Below, piece after piece: positions 46,971-58,559 of a stretch of DNA of 64,000 nucleotides (position 1 is the stretch's first letter; the number at the start of each line of letters is the position of its first letter). Source of the stretch: Triglochin maritima (taxonomy: Eukaryota; Streptophyta; Magnoliopsida; Alismatales; Juncaginaceae). Both the position numbers and the translations under genes were made by a program. The notes below the pieces were generated by a model. It saw only the letters and a list, made by a program, of their open reading frames with translations, had not been told where the DNA came from and made no database searches. The stretch spans positions 30,192,053 to 30,256,052 of the forward strand of contig OY821775.1 of the NCBI GenBank assembly GCA_963682175.1. Reading direction: 5' to 3'.

Positions 46971-47204
46971 CCCAGATGATTCATAATCAATTTCTTCTTG
47001 AGCTATGATGAGGGCCTCTTCCTCTAAGCGAAACCGCCTACGAGGAATGAGCCCGCGTTTACTTCGACGAAGATGGGTTTCTGATGGCTCATCCTCCGTG
47101 AGAGCTATCGAATCCTCAGCATTGCTGCTCCCACTAGGATTGACTGGTGGAACCTCATGTTCAACTTCCAGATCCTGATCCCGTGGAGTGACAATGTCCT
47201 CATC

Positions 47205-48189
47205 TTATTGATCAAAGAAGTCCACTGACTCTTTGATAGCTCCAACAAGAGTTGGAAAAATATTTTCCAAGAATGTGGCATCCCTAGACTCTAGTTCCGT
47301 CCTTCTTTCATTCTCGTCTAACCCGGTAAAAACATAACCTTTGGAGAGATTACTGGACTTTACAAAGATACACATTCTCCCTCTAGGTCCTAGTTTTCGA
47401 TATCGGTGACTAGTACAATGAATGTATGTCGCGCATCCCCAAGGATGCAGCAGATTAAAATCAGGCTTCCGTCCTGTCCATAACTCATATGGAGTTGAGG
47501 GAACCGATTTTGTTGGATTTTTATTTAGGATATAGGCAGCAGTCATTAGAGCATCTCCCCAAAACGAAATTGGCAAGCTCGCATGCACCATCATGGATCT
47601 AACCATGTCTAGCAACATTCTATTCCTTCTCTCGGCAACACCATTTGCTGAGGCGTATAAGGCATAGTGAGTTGTCTAGATATCACCTTTTCATCACATA
47701 ACTCCTTGAACATTATGGAGAGCTACTCCCCACCTTTGTCCGTTCTGAGAGTTTTTATCTTATTATCCAATTGATTCTCTACCAAGCTCATGAATTTGTT
47801 AAAGCATTCTAGAGCTTCTAACTTGTGAGAAATTAGATAAATATGACCATATCTAGTGTAGTCATCAATAAATGTGATGAACTTTGTCCATGTCTAGTAC
47901 GCACATTCAAAGGTCCACAAATATCCGAGTGAATTAGTTCTAAAGGAGAAGTAGCCCTAATGGCTTTTCCGAACGGTTTTCTAGTTGCCTTTCCAGCTAG
48001 ACAAGATTCACAAGTCGGCAATTCAAATTTGGAGCATTCTCCTAATACCCCCTCCTTTGCGAACTTGTTCATCCGGTCAACACCAATGTGACCTAGTCTA
48101 GCATGCCACAGAACTAAATCATTATTCATGGAACTTTGACTCATAAAGGCACTAGTGTTATGATTGAAATCATAAATTGCGTCAAACAA
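47205..48189 (-). pseudogene. Copia integrase
   Basis: The zinc-binding part is WHARLGHIG...PTCESCLAGK (HX3H, CX2C). The core has ELIHSDICGPL with the first Asp and, after a frameshift near 47890, FITFIDDYTRYG and RTDKGGE with the second Asp, then a stop. Another indel near 47640 breaks the region of the catalytic Glu. The frame 47618-47205 is the integrase C-terminal side ([34 protein letters not shown]) with the linker to RT. Confidence 0.88.
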
Positions 48190-49316
48190 AATAAAACCGT
48201 TTGAAAGAAAGCACGCCCATAATAAATGTTAGCAAGGTATAAACTCATATCATTGTTCTCAAAAACAACTTTAAAACCATGTCTCCTCAAAACAACAACA
48301 GAAATAATATTTTGCCGTATAGTTGGTGCATACAACACGTCGTGAAGTAATAGGATCTGGCCACTTCGCAAAGCCACTTTGCATGTGCCAACTCCAAGAA
48401 CCTCAATGCTAGTGTTGTTCACCATGTTTATTGGCCTCCCACTTGGAACACGGCGATATTCAACGAAGGCAGAACGATCCTTTGTTATGTGGTATGTGGC
48501 ATCTGAATCCACAATCCACACAGGAGAGTGATCAGTGAGCATCACAGAACTAGTCACGTTACAATTCAAGGGATTACACACAGTAATTACCTTTTGCTCA
48601 GTGCACTCACGACCAAAATGTCCAATTTTTCGGCAGTTAAAACAAGTCACATTAGACTTATCTTTCCCACCTTTGGATCCTCGAGGTCGTTTCTTTTCAG
48701 ATTTGTTTTCTGTTTTGTTTTTATTTGCACCCTTCTTGCCTTTAAAACCCTGAGCTCTATCCCTTTTGCGCTTAAAACCTGCACTCCTCCGAGGAGCGCC
48801 AGCTTCAGCAGCAAACACTTCAGTTAGAAGGGTTTCCGCAAGCTCCTCATCGGTCTTTGCAAGACCGGCAGCGCTCAACTCGCTTATCATGTTTGACATT
48901 GCCGTAATATGCTGCTTCATCGTGTGACCTTGGCGCATTTTATACCCATCAAACATGAGCCCAACCTGGCGGGCCCTTGTGACGGAGGTCACTCCGTACT
49001 GAAACTTCACAGCTTCCCACAAGGCTTTTGCAGTTCGCAATTTTTCGAACCGCAGTAACAAATCATCTCGCATCAAACTCAGAATTGTAATGCGAGCAAT
49101 ACGGTCTTTCTTTTTCCATGCATTATAGACATCCATATTTCTGCGATGTTGCACAGTGTTCCCCTCCTCGGGGGGAGACATAGTTTGGGTTATATTTTTT
49201 AACATGTCCTGATCCTCTAAGAGATACTCAATTTTACGATGCCACATATCGTAATTTCTTTCACTGAGTTTGTCTCCTCGAGTCAGATCAGCGACAATGC
49301 TTTTCGAAGCAGCCAT
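48141..49316 (-). pseudogene. Copia gag and protease
   Basis: Gag starts MAASKSIVADLTRGDKLSER at 49316 and includes the UBN2-type core (MWHRKIEYLLEDQD; MRQGHTMKQHITAMSNMI). A Lys/Arg-rich stretch and the zinc knuckle CFNCRKIGHFGREC follow. The protease follows in frame as WIVDSDATYHITKDRSAF. The catalytic triplet is DSD where copia proteases have DSG, a G-to-A change that should kill the enzyme. A frameshift near 48210 separates it from integrase. Confidence 0.9.
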
Positions 49317-51425
49317 AAAAATCTAGGACAAAAAACCACATAGCGATACATGAGTTCTAGCATAAAATACAACGAGCCGCAATATTCATAAAAAAATAAA
49401 CTAACTTAATAACTATAGCATTCAGACCAAAGGAAAACATAAAGTGTTCGATCAAATCCTCATGCAATTGTTAATAAAGCTATTTTACCAATTCATATGT
49501 TGCGCTCCATCATGATTTAATAACCCAAAAAAATGTATAAATCATGGCAAATCAGCAGCAAATAAATAATTATCCACCGGTTGGAAGGTGGTTTAAACAA
49601 AACACTTCTACCTTGCAACTCCCACTGGCCATGCAAGTTCAAAAAAAAATGTTCCTTTCAGAACATTCCAATCAAGATCACACAGAAATTAATTGCTACA
49701 TTATTTCCAAATCGAGCTAAGGATCCCCCATAGGGATTTAGCACTGTAGATGGGAACCTGCATAAGTCTTATAGCAATAATATCGCGATAATAAAAATAA
49801 AGGAGCCCCTCGTCTCCCTAGTGCAATAAACAGTCCACAGTCCATAATTATTACAGTCCATAAATATTACAGCCCATTGCGATATCTATTGCAAATGGAA
49901 ATGAATGAATGAAATTACGCTCAACTCCCAATAAGGCAGCAAAAATAAATCAGCATCCATTCACACCATTCATACCATACAAGCACAATCTTTCCATACG
50001 TTAGCACAATCACACGCATGAATAAAGTGTACGCCACTTCCAAATAAGAAGGAAGTAATATATAAGGAAACAACACATATATGGAGCATAAGAAAAACGT
50101 ATATGGAAATACCAATCAATCTCCATAATAGTATCTCATAAACAGAAAATTTCTTTTCTTTCCCCAATCAACATAATCATGAGAGCGTAAAATTATCCTA
50201 CTCGCATTAGGAAAGAAAAATCCAGAAAAATCCTCAATGAGATCAACACATGTATGTGGATTTAATCATAAAGGAAATATTTCAAATGAAATGCATGTTA
50301 TCATTCCAGAAAATCCAAAATTCCTTAAATGAGATCAACACATATATGTGCATCAAAGGAAAGCATTCAAAAAATACTTTTAAGGCAACAAAACTCCAGC
50401 CCATAATATGCTCTAAAAATATTCAGAATTTGTCAATCTTTCCTTAATCAATATAAGCATGCAATCAACAATAATTATGATACTTGTATTGGAAAGAAAA
50501 AAATTCGAAATTTTCAAGAGAACAACAAGCATATATGCGCATTTTTTCAGTAAGGAAACCAATCAATCACATGCATGTTAATGCTCCAAAAACAGCCATA
50601 TCCGAAATTCTTTGGAGCAACAAGGCAACACAATTATCGTGCATATGCATATGGCAATAAACATCTACTCTATATGCATGCTCATATTGAAAAATGCTAA
50701 ATAAACTAGAATATACACGAAATTACAGCAAACATGAGATCTAGTCATGCATGTACACGAATCAGAGTAACAACATTTGATCCATCCATGCAATCCGAAA
50801 TGCATGATGATATACAAATGACATACAAACATTATCATCTAATTCAAGCATGAAAAAATATCAGAGAATTAAACTACTGATTATCATATAAAACATGCGC
50901 AAAAATAGAAGATCATCATGATAGGGTTAACACAGATTTCATATATACATGCTCAAAGATTAGAATAAATAATATCTAACCCTAATTCGGAAAAATCAGG
51001 AAAAATAGACATCTGATTTCATGTATAAATGTGCATGATTTAGAAGAATCAAAATGGAAAATAACTTCTGATTTTATCTAATACATGCGCAAAGAATAGA
51101 GGTAACAACACAGAAAAAACAGAATTCTGGTCACATCTATGTATGTCGAATGATAGGAGAGCAACATATCATATTGGCTCGAAATAAAATCAGGAAATAT
51201 CCATCTTAAACCATGCATACATGCGCAAGAATGGAGGAGCAAAATCTAACCCTAGATGCATGCTCTAATGAACCAAAACATGCGCATCATGTAAATAAGC
51301 AATGCTGATTTTTCTGTTATCTTTCTTTCTCCAAAAAACATAACCACCGAATTTTTATCTCAAATCAGATTATCATGAAACAAAAATTCGTCAAGCATGG
51401 TGAGGATTCGAAGGTAACCGAGATG
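49317..51425 (-). other. Copia 5' leader, unusually long
   Basis: About 2.1 kb between primer site and gag start with no protein domain. It is AT-rich, with a recurring phrase of the type ACATGCGCAAAAATAGA / ACATATATGTG at irregular spacing (clearest at 50890-51295). Degenerate copies of TCTGATTTCATNTA also recur. Confidence 0.7.
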
Positions 51426-51437
51426 GCTCTGGTACCA
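51426..51437 (-). promoter_or_regulatory. Copia primer-binding site (initiator tRNA-Met)
   Basis: Minus-strand TGGTACCAGAGC, one mismatch from TGGTATCAGAGC, one base inside the 5' LTR. Confidence 0.85.
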
Positions 51438-51438
51438 A

Positions 51439-51819
51439 TGTTAGCAAACAACGATTCTATAGGTTCAGGAGTACCTTTCTCGGAGAGAACCTGTGGCAGC
51501 GGAAGGAAGATCGGAGGTCACCTTACGGAATCCTTTTCACCGACGGTCTCCTACTCTGTTGGAGAAGGAGCACGAGTCCACAATCCAAGAGTCCAAAGAA
51601 TGGGCTTGGTGGAGGTGGAGGGACGAATGGGAGAGAGAGAAGGTGGCGGCTAGGGTGGGTGGACGCTAGGGTTTGCACACTTGTTCTCCTATCCAATGGG
51701 AGGCTCCCCTCCTTATATAGAGGGCTCCACCCTAAACCCTTAAATGTGTAGTCCAATAGGGGCACGCCATGTGTCAGTGCTTTGGGCAAATATCTTATTA
51801 ATCCTAGATTAATCGAATA
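51439..51819 (-). repeat. Copia 5' LTR
   Basis: Plus-strand TGTTAGCAAA...AATCGAATA, the partner of 43749-44131. The end next to TTGAT is ATA, so in element sense the LTR starts TATTCG. Confidence 0.92.
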
Positions 51820-51824
51820 TTGAT

Positions 51825-51925
51825 TTCATGCAAACGAGAGGCTGCTCACCTCCCTGAGGACGACTCGTATTTGCCACCCCTTCAACGCGGTCATGCACTT
51901 GCAGTTTAAATTAAAACGTTCAACA
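51825..51925 (+). repeat. Element D 5' LTR, second part
   Basis: The last 101 bp of the LTR, including the ACTCGTATTTGCCACC...GTCATGCACTTGCAG block and the end CGTTCAACA. Confidence 0.93.
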
Positions 51926-51931
51926 AGTTTT

Positions 51932-51949
51932 TGGCACCGTTGCCAGGGA
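51932..51949 (+). promoter_or_regulatory. Element D primer-binding site (tRNA-Asp, degenerate)
   Basis: TGGCACCGTTGCCAGGGA, 16 of 18 matches to the tRNA-Asp complement. Both changes are G to A. Confidence 0.85.
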
Positions 51950-52974
51950 GGTGCCAGTCCAAACTCTTGTTTGGACGATTCGAGTGGATTTAATTTTTGT
52001 CTTGTAGTTTTCTTTGTCTCAGGAGACTCAAATTGAGAAGGGGAAGCATCTGGTGAAGTTTGGAGGCTAGCTGAGAGAAGAAGACCGCCAATCAGCGGTC
52101 TGGTAATTTCTGTTCACCTCTAAATTTCTGTGGAGTATTTCATTATCTGATATAGTGATCTGGGACTCGATTTGGCATGTTTTGACCTATAGTTTGTTCC
52201 CAGATCAATAATCAAACCTCCTTTAAGCCACTTGGACCCTAAAACCTAAAGCAAAAGATTAGGCATTCTTTTTGTTTAGGTCATGCATCATGTATGTGAC
52301 TTAGGCATATAGATTATCTTTCATTTTAGCTTTATTTTAAGTTGCTGAGTGCTGGCGTGAGGTACGCACCTTCTACTCTCATTCATGCATTTCGTATGAA
52401 CATGCATTAGTTAGTAGGAAGTGCATTGAAACAAGTGTGAGTTGAGTGTTTGTTTGGAGAGTTGATTGTTAGATTTTGGACTACAAAACGCTACTAAGGA
52501 GGGGCTGTCCCACTAAAGATAAGGTGGGGGATTTCATCACCCTTTCCTTCGCCCCAAAAATCACACTAATCAAGCGTCTAATTTTAAAAACAAGTAGACA
52601 TTGGCCCTAAGGACTTCGGGCGCATTAGGAAAGTGATCCGGTCCCGACCGTCATGACCTGATCAGCGTTGCCCACTTTGTCGATAGTAGGAGAGACGAGA
52701 TCTCCGGATCTTGGCTCACTTGCTGGGCTTTGTGGTCCTCGTCGTAGGGAGGTGAGGTGTGTTGAGGCCGTGTGACCTCGCAGTTAGGCGTCGTCTAGCT
52801 GTAAGGACCTATAGCGACCTTAGGATTGCTTGAGCCTTGTTTGCTTGTGTGCTTCTACCTATACCCATCTGCCGTAGCATAAGGACTTCTTCCCTTCTCT
52901 CTTGAGTCATTCTTTCTCTCCTGTGTCCCCCCATCTTCTCCTCTACGCACATTCTTTGTTAAAAACGTTTTGTT
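51950..52974 (+). other. Element D 5' leader
   Basis: Noncoding. It carries AGACCGCCAATCAGCGGTCT at 52082-52101, identical in sense to the element B leader copy except for one end base. It is otherwise colinear with 25257-26281. Confidence 0.8.
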
Positions 52975-53820
52975 GTGTGTGCACCTTTGTGCATGCTTTC
53001 GTGGACACGAGACGAGAGTGGTCGTTTGACGAGGAGCGTTGTCAATCCGGCTTCGGTAGTCTATTTCTCGACACCTTCCTCCTCTCATGTCGCACATAGT
53101 TTGGGTTCAATGGCTGCTAATTTCCGCGAGGAGGAGCAGTTGCTGGACCCACCTGTTCTTCATGTTGTCGATCCCATAACTCTACGTGATCGATGCTACC
53201 CGAGCCGTACTGCTCTACCGTCATGCATCGTATTACCAGAGGCAAATGGGAACCATTTTGAGGTTAAGCCTCAGTTTATTTCCATGCTCCCTCATTTCAC
53301 AGGGAAAGGTGACCCATTATATCTTTCTCAGGGAATTTGAGGAGGTCTGTGATATGTTCAAGCTGCAACAACTTAGCACAGACTCCATCCATCTTAGGCT
53401 TGTTCCATTTGCACTACAGGATGATGGCAAGAAGTGGTTGTACGGCAACTAGGCAAACGCCTTTAGGACTTGGGATGGGTTTCAATCTACATTCCTCAAG
53501 AAGTAGTTCCCAAATCATCGGACTCAAAAATTAAGGAACGAAATCAATTCGTTTTATCAACTTGAGACCGAAACATTTCATGCACATCTAGTGAGGTTCA
53601 AGGGGCTACTATCCTCATGCCCTCACCATGGCATTGAGTTGTGGTGTCTTTGTCAGATTGTTTACGAGGGTCTTCACATCCCGTCCCGAACGCTCCTTGA
53701 GTCTATGTGTCAAGGAGAGTTCTTAGGAAATGATGAAAGGGAGGCATGGGCTTTCATAAAAGACCTTGCTTAGAAAATAATGCAATGGGAGAGTGTGAGG
53801 GACCAACCTGCATCATCTAA
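52975..53820 (+). pseudogene. Element D gag, truncated
   Basis: Starts CAPLCMLSWTRDESGRLTRS and continues ANGNHFEVKPQFISMLPHF. A frameshift near 53320 precedes FLREFEEVCDMFKLQQLSTD. Stops follow at WLYGN-stop, KK-stop-FPNH and DLA-stop. After QWESVRDQPASSK the zinc knuckle and the NPGWRNHPNFSW region are missing. The sequence jumps straight to the gag-protease junction at a GGGAGAGAGAG tract, where B also has GAGAGAGGG, so deletion through short homology is likely. Confidence 0.85.
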
Positions 53821-55471
53821 GGGAGAGAGAGAGAGGGTCTTTGCCTAGCCAGCCTGAGGCTAACCCCCTCATGTACCAGCAACAACACATGCAAAATGAG
53901 AATGTCGTACCTCGGGGGAGCCAAGTGAACCATGTGAAGGAACTTGTTCACCATTTCAATTCCATTGTGACCTTAAGGAATGGAAAGCAGGTTGACAATC
54001 ACATTTCCTTGCCACACCCACCACCATCTATGCAGTCCCTTAGTGGGAATGGTGGTGAAGAAGAGGCTGAGGGTGAGGGTAATACACCAATGCCTACTTC
54101 TCAGGCACTGCAGAAAACCTACCTGCCAGAAGCTCCTTATCCAAGTAGATTAACCAAAAAGCAGGGTGACACAATAGACAAGATATTAGAGGTGTTTAAG
54201 CAAGTTAAGGTTAACATCCCCTTGTTGGATGTCATCCAACAAATACCTCAATATGCCAAAGTGTTGAAGGATCTCTGCACAACCAAGAGGAAACCAATGT
54301 TCCTAAGAAAGCATTCTTGGCTGCAAATGTAAGCTCACTTTTGTCCAATCCAGCCTACACAAAATGCAAGGACCCGGGGTGTCCTACTATTCAGTGTACG
54401 ATAGGGGACACTAGCATGAGTAATGTTTTGCTTGATTTAGGATCAACGGTCAACCTCCTCCTATTTTCTGTTTATCAACAGATAAATTTGGGAGAATTGA
54501 AACCAACTAAGATCACCCTCCAATTGGTGGATAGATCCATTTGTATTCCTAAGGGGATTATCATGGACGTGCTTATCAAAGTTGGAGATTTTATATTTCC
54601 AGTCGATTTTGTTGTCCTTGATACCAATCCTGTTGCGAAAACCCACTCTCAAATACCTTTGATTTTGGGTAGACCATTTCTGGCAACTTCCAATGCCTTA
54701 ATTAATTGTAGAAATGGTCTCATGAAGCTCTCATTCGGTAACATGAGTGCCGAGTGTCATGTGTTCAACTCTGGTAGGCAACAAGAGCCCATGGATCAAC
54801 ATTTAAATCTAAATCTCATTCGCCAATTAGAGAAAGCACCACAAAATCAGCGAACGCCCCTAACACCAATGCAATCTATTGAGAATGCTTCTGGGCCCAG
54901 CGAAAACTCATTGCCTGTCTTTGCAATGCAAGAGAGTGAGCTGGCATCAAACATAAATGTCCAAAAGAAGTGTTCCTTGCATGATTCAGTTAAGATTACT
55001 AGTGAGAGTGAGACACCTCATCATATGCCTATACCAGAAGATGTCTCTATCTCATGTCCCTTGGCCATTGAGCCATTTGAGCTTCATCTTGACTCCAACA
55101 AGGACCCACCTACGACCGAGCTTAGCCTTGATGATATAAATGATGGTGGGAGGTCCTTGTTGGATGACTTGGTGAGAAGCCCCATTCTTAGTGATGCAGG
55201 TCAGTTGCATCCACCGAATGAGCTTGAGGAACTCATTCTGATGCACCCAACTCTTGGTTGGAGGGTTTTGTTCGATGAGCAACTAAACCCTAGTGAGGCA
55301 ACACAGCTTCATTCATTCATGTTGCCTACACCAAACCAATATCATGAGGGGTTCGAGCCTTTCAGCTTTGACCTTTCACCCCTCGTGACACCTCAAAGTA
55401 CCAGTGAAGTTTGCCCATCTCGGCAAGTCTCTGGTCCTCATAACTCGATATTCTCATTTGATGTTCCTTGA
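53821..55471 (+). pseudogene. Element D protease and conserved tail
   Basis: Linker QPEANPLMYQQQHMQNENVV, then YPSRLTKKQGDTIDKILEVF. A one-base loss near 54295 (KRK-PMFLRK versus TNVPKKAF in B) shifts the frame. The core follows: CKDPGCPTIQCTIGD, LLDLGSTVNLLLFSVYQQIN, IPLILGRPFLATSNALINC. Here the protease runs without a stop into the tail (KKCSLHDSVKITSESETPHH ... HPTLGWRVLFDEQLNPSEAT ... FSFDVP). This shows that the tail is the natural C-terminus of the gag-protease polyprotein. Confidence 0.87.
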
Positions 55472-57009
55472 CCAAATGATTATGAGAATATCTTTGTTGA
55501 TGTATATACCTTGTAAAAAAGAGTAATAAAAGACTCCATGAGCGAGCATTGATTGTTGTGGGCCCCAACCCTTGTGTACTTGAGCCCCATTTATTCACGT
55601 ATTTGTCTCCCTTCTTCAGTATCTCACAGGTTTTGAGGAAATTCGGGTTTGTGTCCATCACTATAGCCATGAACTTCCTATTGCGCTTAATGTTGGTGAG
55701 ATCTTCTCTTTTTCATGCATAAATCCATGTAGTATGTTGCTCACATTCATTGAGGACAATGAATTAAGTAGGTGTGGGAGGGTGTTTTACGTGTGTATAT
55801 AGTCGAGTCTTTTTCCTTTGATTTTGTTTTCTTTTGTGTGCATTGTTAGGGTCATGTTAGTGTGCTGCATTTAATATCGATATATCTGCTTGTCATGATC
55901 CTTGGGTGACTTGTCTTCTTTTGCTTGCCTAGTGCTTTAAAATTTTCACATCTCTTTCAAAATCTTCATGTGTTTGAGAAAGAAAATGTTTTTGTGGGTT
56001 TTGCGTGTGTTTCGTATGTGCAAAACCATTGAGAGGGAAAGTAAAAAGAAAGCTCCCAAAATTGTCTTGAACTTGATGCATTAGGATATCTAGTTTACTG
56101 GCTTTAGGTCTTATCGATTCGTTAGGATGCACCCCGGTTTTTCGGGGGGCATGTAATCATAGGGTTTCAATACTCAAACATTTAAAGAAGTCCACCCTGA
56201 ACATAGTGAGTCAATAATTCGTGCCTGCTAGTATAATGAAGTTTGTCGTAGTCAAGGGCCCTTAATCTCTTTTTGTGAAACTTAAGTGTAGGGGTTTTGG
56301 TTCCCATGTAGATAAATAAATAAGTGGTGTTCTCTCTTCTCGCACGACTCCTATCACTCGGGAAAGTATGTCTAAGGGGACTTTGTGCCGGTGCTTTCGA
56401 GTCATCTGACTTGAGATGCACCGACCGAACTCCCATTACACGGGTGGTAGGGATCGCCCTATGTGGAGATTTAGGGGAAGGTGTACGTGATAGTGTAAGT
56501 CCTCATAGCCAATGATGCACAAAACCTGACCCTGGGAGAATCAAACACCAACTAATAAACTGCTCCAAAGAAAAAGAAAAAGAAAAAAAAAGAATAGTCA
56601 AATAAGAACCAAAATGGACTTTACACATTGTATCACATTCAGAAGTTAAGGTTGCACATGTCTTTCACTTAAGTCCTTAACTAACTTTCACGAATGGTTC
56701 ATTAGGCTAGGTGTGTGGACTGATTACCCATATAGAGTTGACCCATAGTATTACCGTTTCCCATAATCGACAAAATAAGTCCAACGAGTCGTGTAGCTAG
56801 ATTGATTAATGCATCTTGTTCGGATTTTGTGAGTATATCGGCTGAAAACCCTCAGGAGACAACACTCCTCCTCCTTGGCGACAAGGATGTTTACCGGTTT
56901 GTTGCACGTGCTAAGTGCAACCGTGATTCCTACGAAAGTGAGTGAGGATTTCTTGTGTTTTCTCGTATGCTTTTTCCTTTCTTTGTTTTGCTCGGGACTA
57001 GCAAAAGTT
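55472..57009 (+). other. Element D 3' noncoding region
   Basis: No gene. The internal PPT-like motif AGGTGTGGGAGGGTG is at 55770-55784 after GAGGACAATG. An A-rich tract lies at 56560-56595. The conserved end block (GTGCAACCGTGATTCCTACG and following) is at 56903-57024. Confidence 0.75.
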
Positions 57010-57024
57010 AGGTGTGGGGGTATT
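57010..57024 (+). promoter_or_regulatory. Element D polypurine tract
   Basis: AGGTGTGGGGGTATT directly before the 3' LTR start TGATTGAC. Confidence 0.9.
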
Positions 57025-58419
57025 TGATTGACATCATTTCATGCTCATATTTGCGTCTTATATCCATTATCTTTCACCTAAACAATGCTATGTAACGAGT
57101 TTTATGTTTAGTTTTCAGAAATAAATAGGTTTGAAGACATGAAGCATAAAAGGACCCAAAATCTTGGAAAAAACACTGAATTGCGAGATCTAGGGACTGA
57201 GATGCAAGGGAGAAGGACCGGAACGTAAGACCGAAGGACCTAAGAGCAAAACAGCATACTCCACACCATCAGGGGGAGTATTTTAGCAATTCGATTTGGG
57301 TCGGAGCTCCAACAAGTCAAGTAACCGCATCAAAGACAAACAATACCAACAAGAAAAGCCCACAACAAATTCCAACCCGATCCAATGTTTATGGACCACC
57401 AATTGGCATTCTGGGACCGCTAATTAGCGGTCCAGATCACTCTGGATCCACCCTAATTTCTCCAGCACATGTATTAGAGGATGTTTAGGCTATTTGTGGT
57501 ATATGTTTAGCCCCACATCGGGGGATTGTCCCGAATTGCCTTTTTCTTTGGCTATAAATAGAACACTTCACCTTAATAAGTAAGGCCATATTTTGAGTGG
57601 TTATTCTTCCTACTAGAAGTGAGGCCTTGAATCACACACTAAAGTAGGAGGATGCTACTTGAAATGTGAGTCGCTTTAATAAAAGTTTTTTTGTTATGTT
57701 ATTAGTTTCATTTTGCTTGTTTTACTTTGTTTAATTTCATTTCATTTGTTTTAGTAGCTTAGTTAATATGCTTTCCTTGCTTAGTTTAAGAATTAGTATA
57801 ATGTGTAGTGAGTAGTTTCGTCCCTTTGGGGGATGGAGTAGACGTTCATACATGCATTAGAGAATGGAATGAATGCTTTATTTACAATGTGTTGATAAAA
57901 CATGATTGTATGCTTGCTTGTTTAGGATAGAATTTATAACTTGATGAGTTTTGCCAAAATGATTAGAAACCTTTCATGCTTGTTTAGGTTCTGAAATAAA
58001 CAACTTGCATATGTAAATGTTAATCAACTAGATTGGTGAATGGATTGATAGGTTTTGCCATAACATTTAGACACTTCCTATGCATGATAACACCACCTTC
58101 ATTTGTGCTTAAAGAATGTGTTCAACACCCACCTCTTTGCATGTGTGCACTCACTCCACCCCTTAGGGGTTTTCCATTTCTGAATTCCAGCACTCGTCTT
58201 TCGTTCTTAGTTTAGTTTTAGTTAATCGTTTGTTGCTTTCTTTCGCATTTCATACTTCATACTTTGTAATGTAGCGTAGCGTAGCATAATCAACTTTCTT
58301 CCCTATTTTGCCACTTGATTTCGTGCAAACGAGAGGTTGCTCACCTCCCAAAGGACGACCCATATTTGTCACCGCTTCAACGCGGTCGTGCACTTGCGGT
58401 TTAATTAAAACATTCAAGA
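57025..58419 (+). repeat. Element D 3' LTR
   Basis: Full-length LTR uninterrupted by copia. USE is GCCCCACATCG (57510-57520, one change), TATA 57553-57560, spacing 32 nt. Palindrome copies lie at 57393-57410 (decayed) and 57414-57433, GGACCGCTAATTAGCGGTCC-like with matching changes in both arms. The last bases are altered. Confidence 0.9.
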
Positions 58420-58559
58420 AACATTTATGTTTGATGCCAGCTCACTCTGCTGCATTGCAAAGATAGGAAATGAGTTTTTGTTGTGCCCACAAACATTCTC
58501 AACAGGTTGCATCGGTGTTAGGGGTGTTCGTTGATTTTACGAGTTCTCAACAGAGAGAT

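Larger units (their letters stand above)
43749..51819 (-). mobile_element. Ty1/copia retrotransposon, nearly full length, decayed
   Basis: LTRs at 43749-44131 and 51439-51819 differ at roughly twenty places by eye. The flanking duplication TTGAT (43744-43748 and 51820-51824) is perfect and the rejoined target matches the uninterrupted LTR at 58314. On the minus strand the order is gag, protease, integrase, reverse transcriptase, RNase H, as in Ty1/copia. The primer site resembles initiator tRNA-Met. The element ends are TA...CA in element sense, not TG...CA. Frameshifts break the polyprotein in at least five places, so it is not autonomous now. Confidence 0.93.
42470..58419 (+). mobile_element. 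Element D: Athila-like family 1 element, 5' LTR split by a copia element
   Basis: The 5' LTR is 42470-43748 plus 51825-51925 once the copia element is removed. The primer site is 51932-51949, the internal region runs to 57024, and the 3' LTR is 57025 to about 58419. It encodes a broken gag, a protease and the tail, and no polymerase or integrase, like B. It lies in the opposite orientation to C and E. No target duplication is found: left flank TTGGG, right flank ACATT, and the last bases of the 3' LTR are altered (TTCAAGA instead of TTCAACA). The flanks instead share a diverged 67-bp piece of protease sequence. Confidence 0.88.

Noticed and set aside
42404..58490. Possible 67-bp target-site duplication around element D
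   Set aside because: LTR retrotransposons make 4-6-bp duplications, and the two copies differ at about eight positions. They are homologous protease sequence from two elements.
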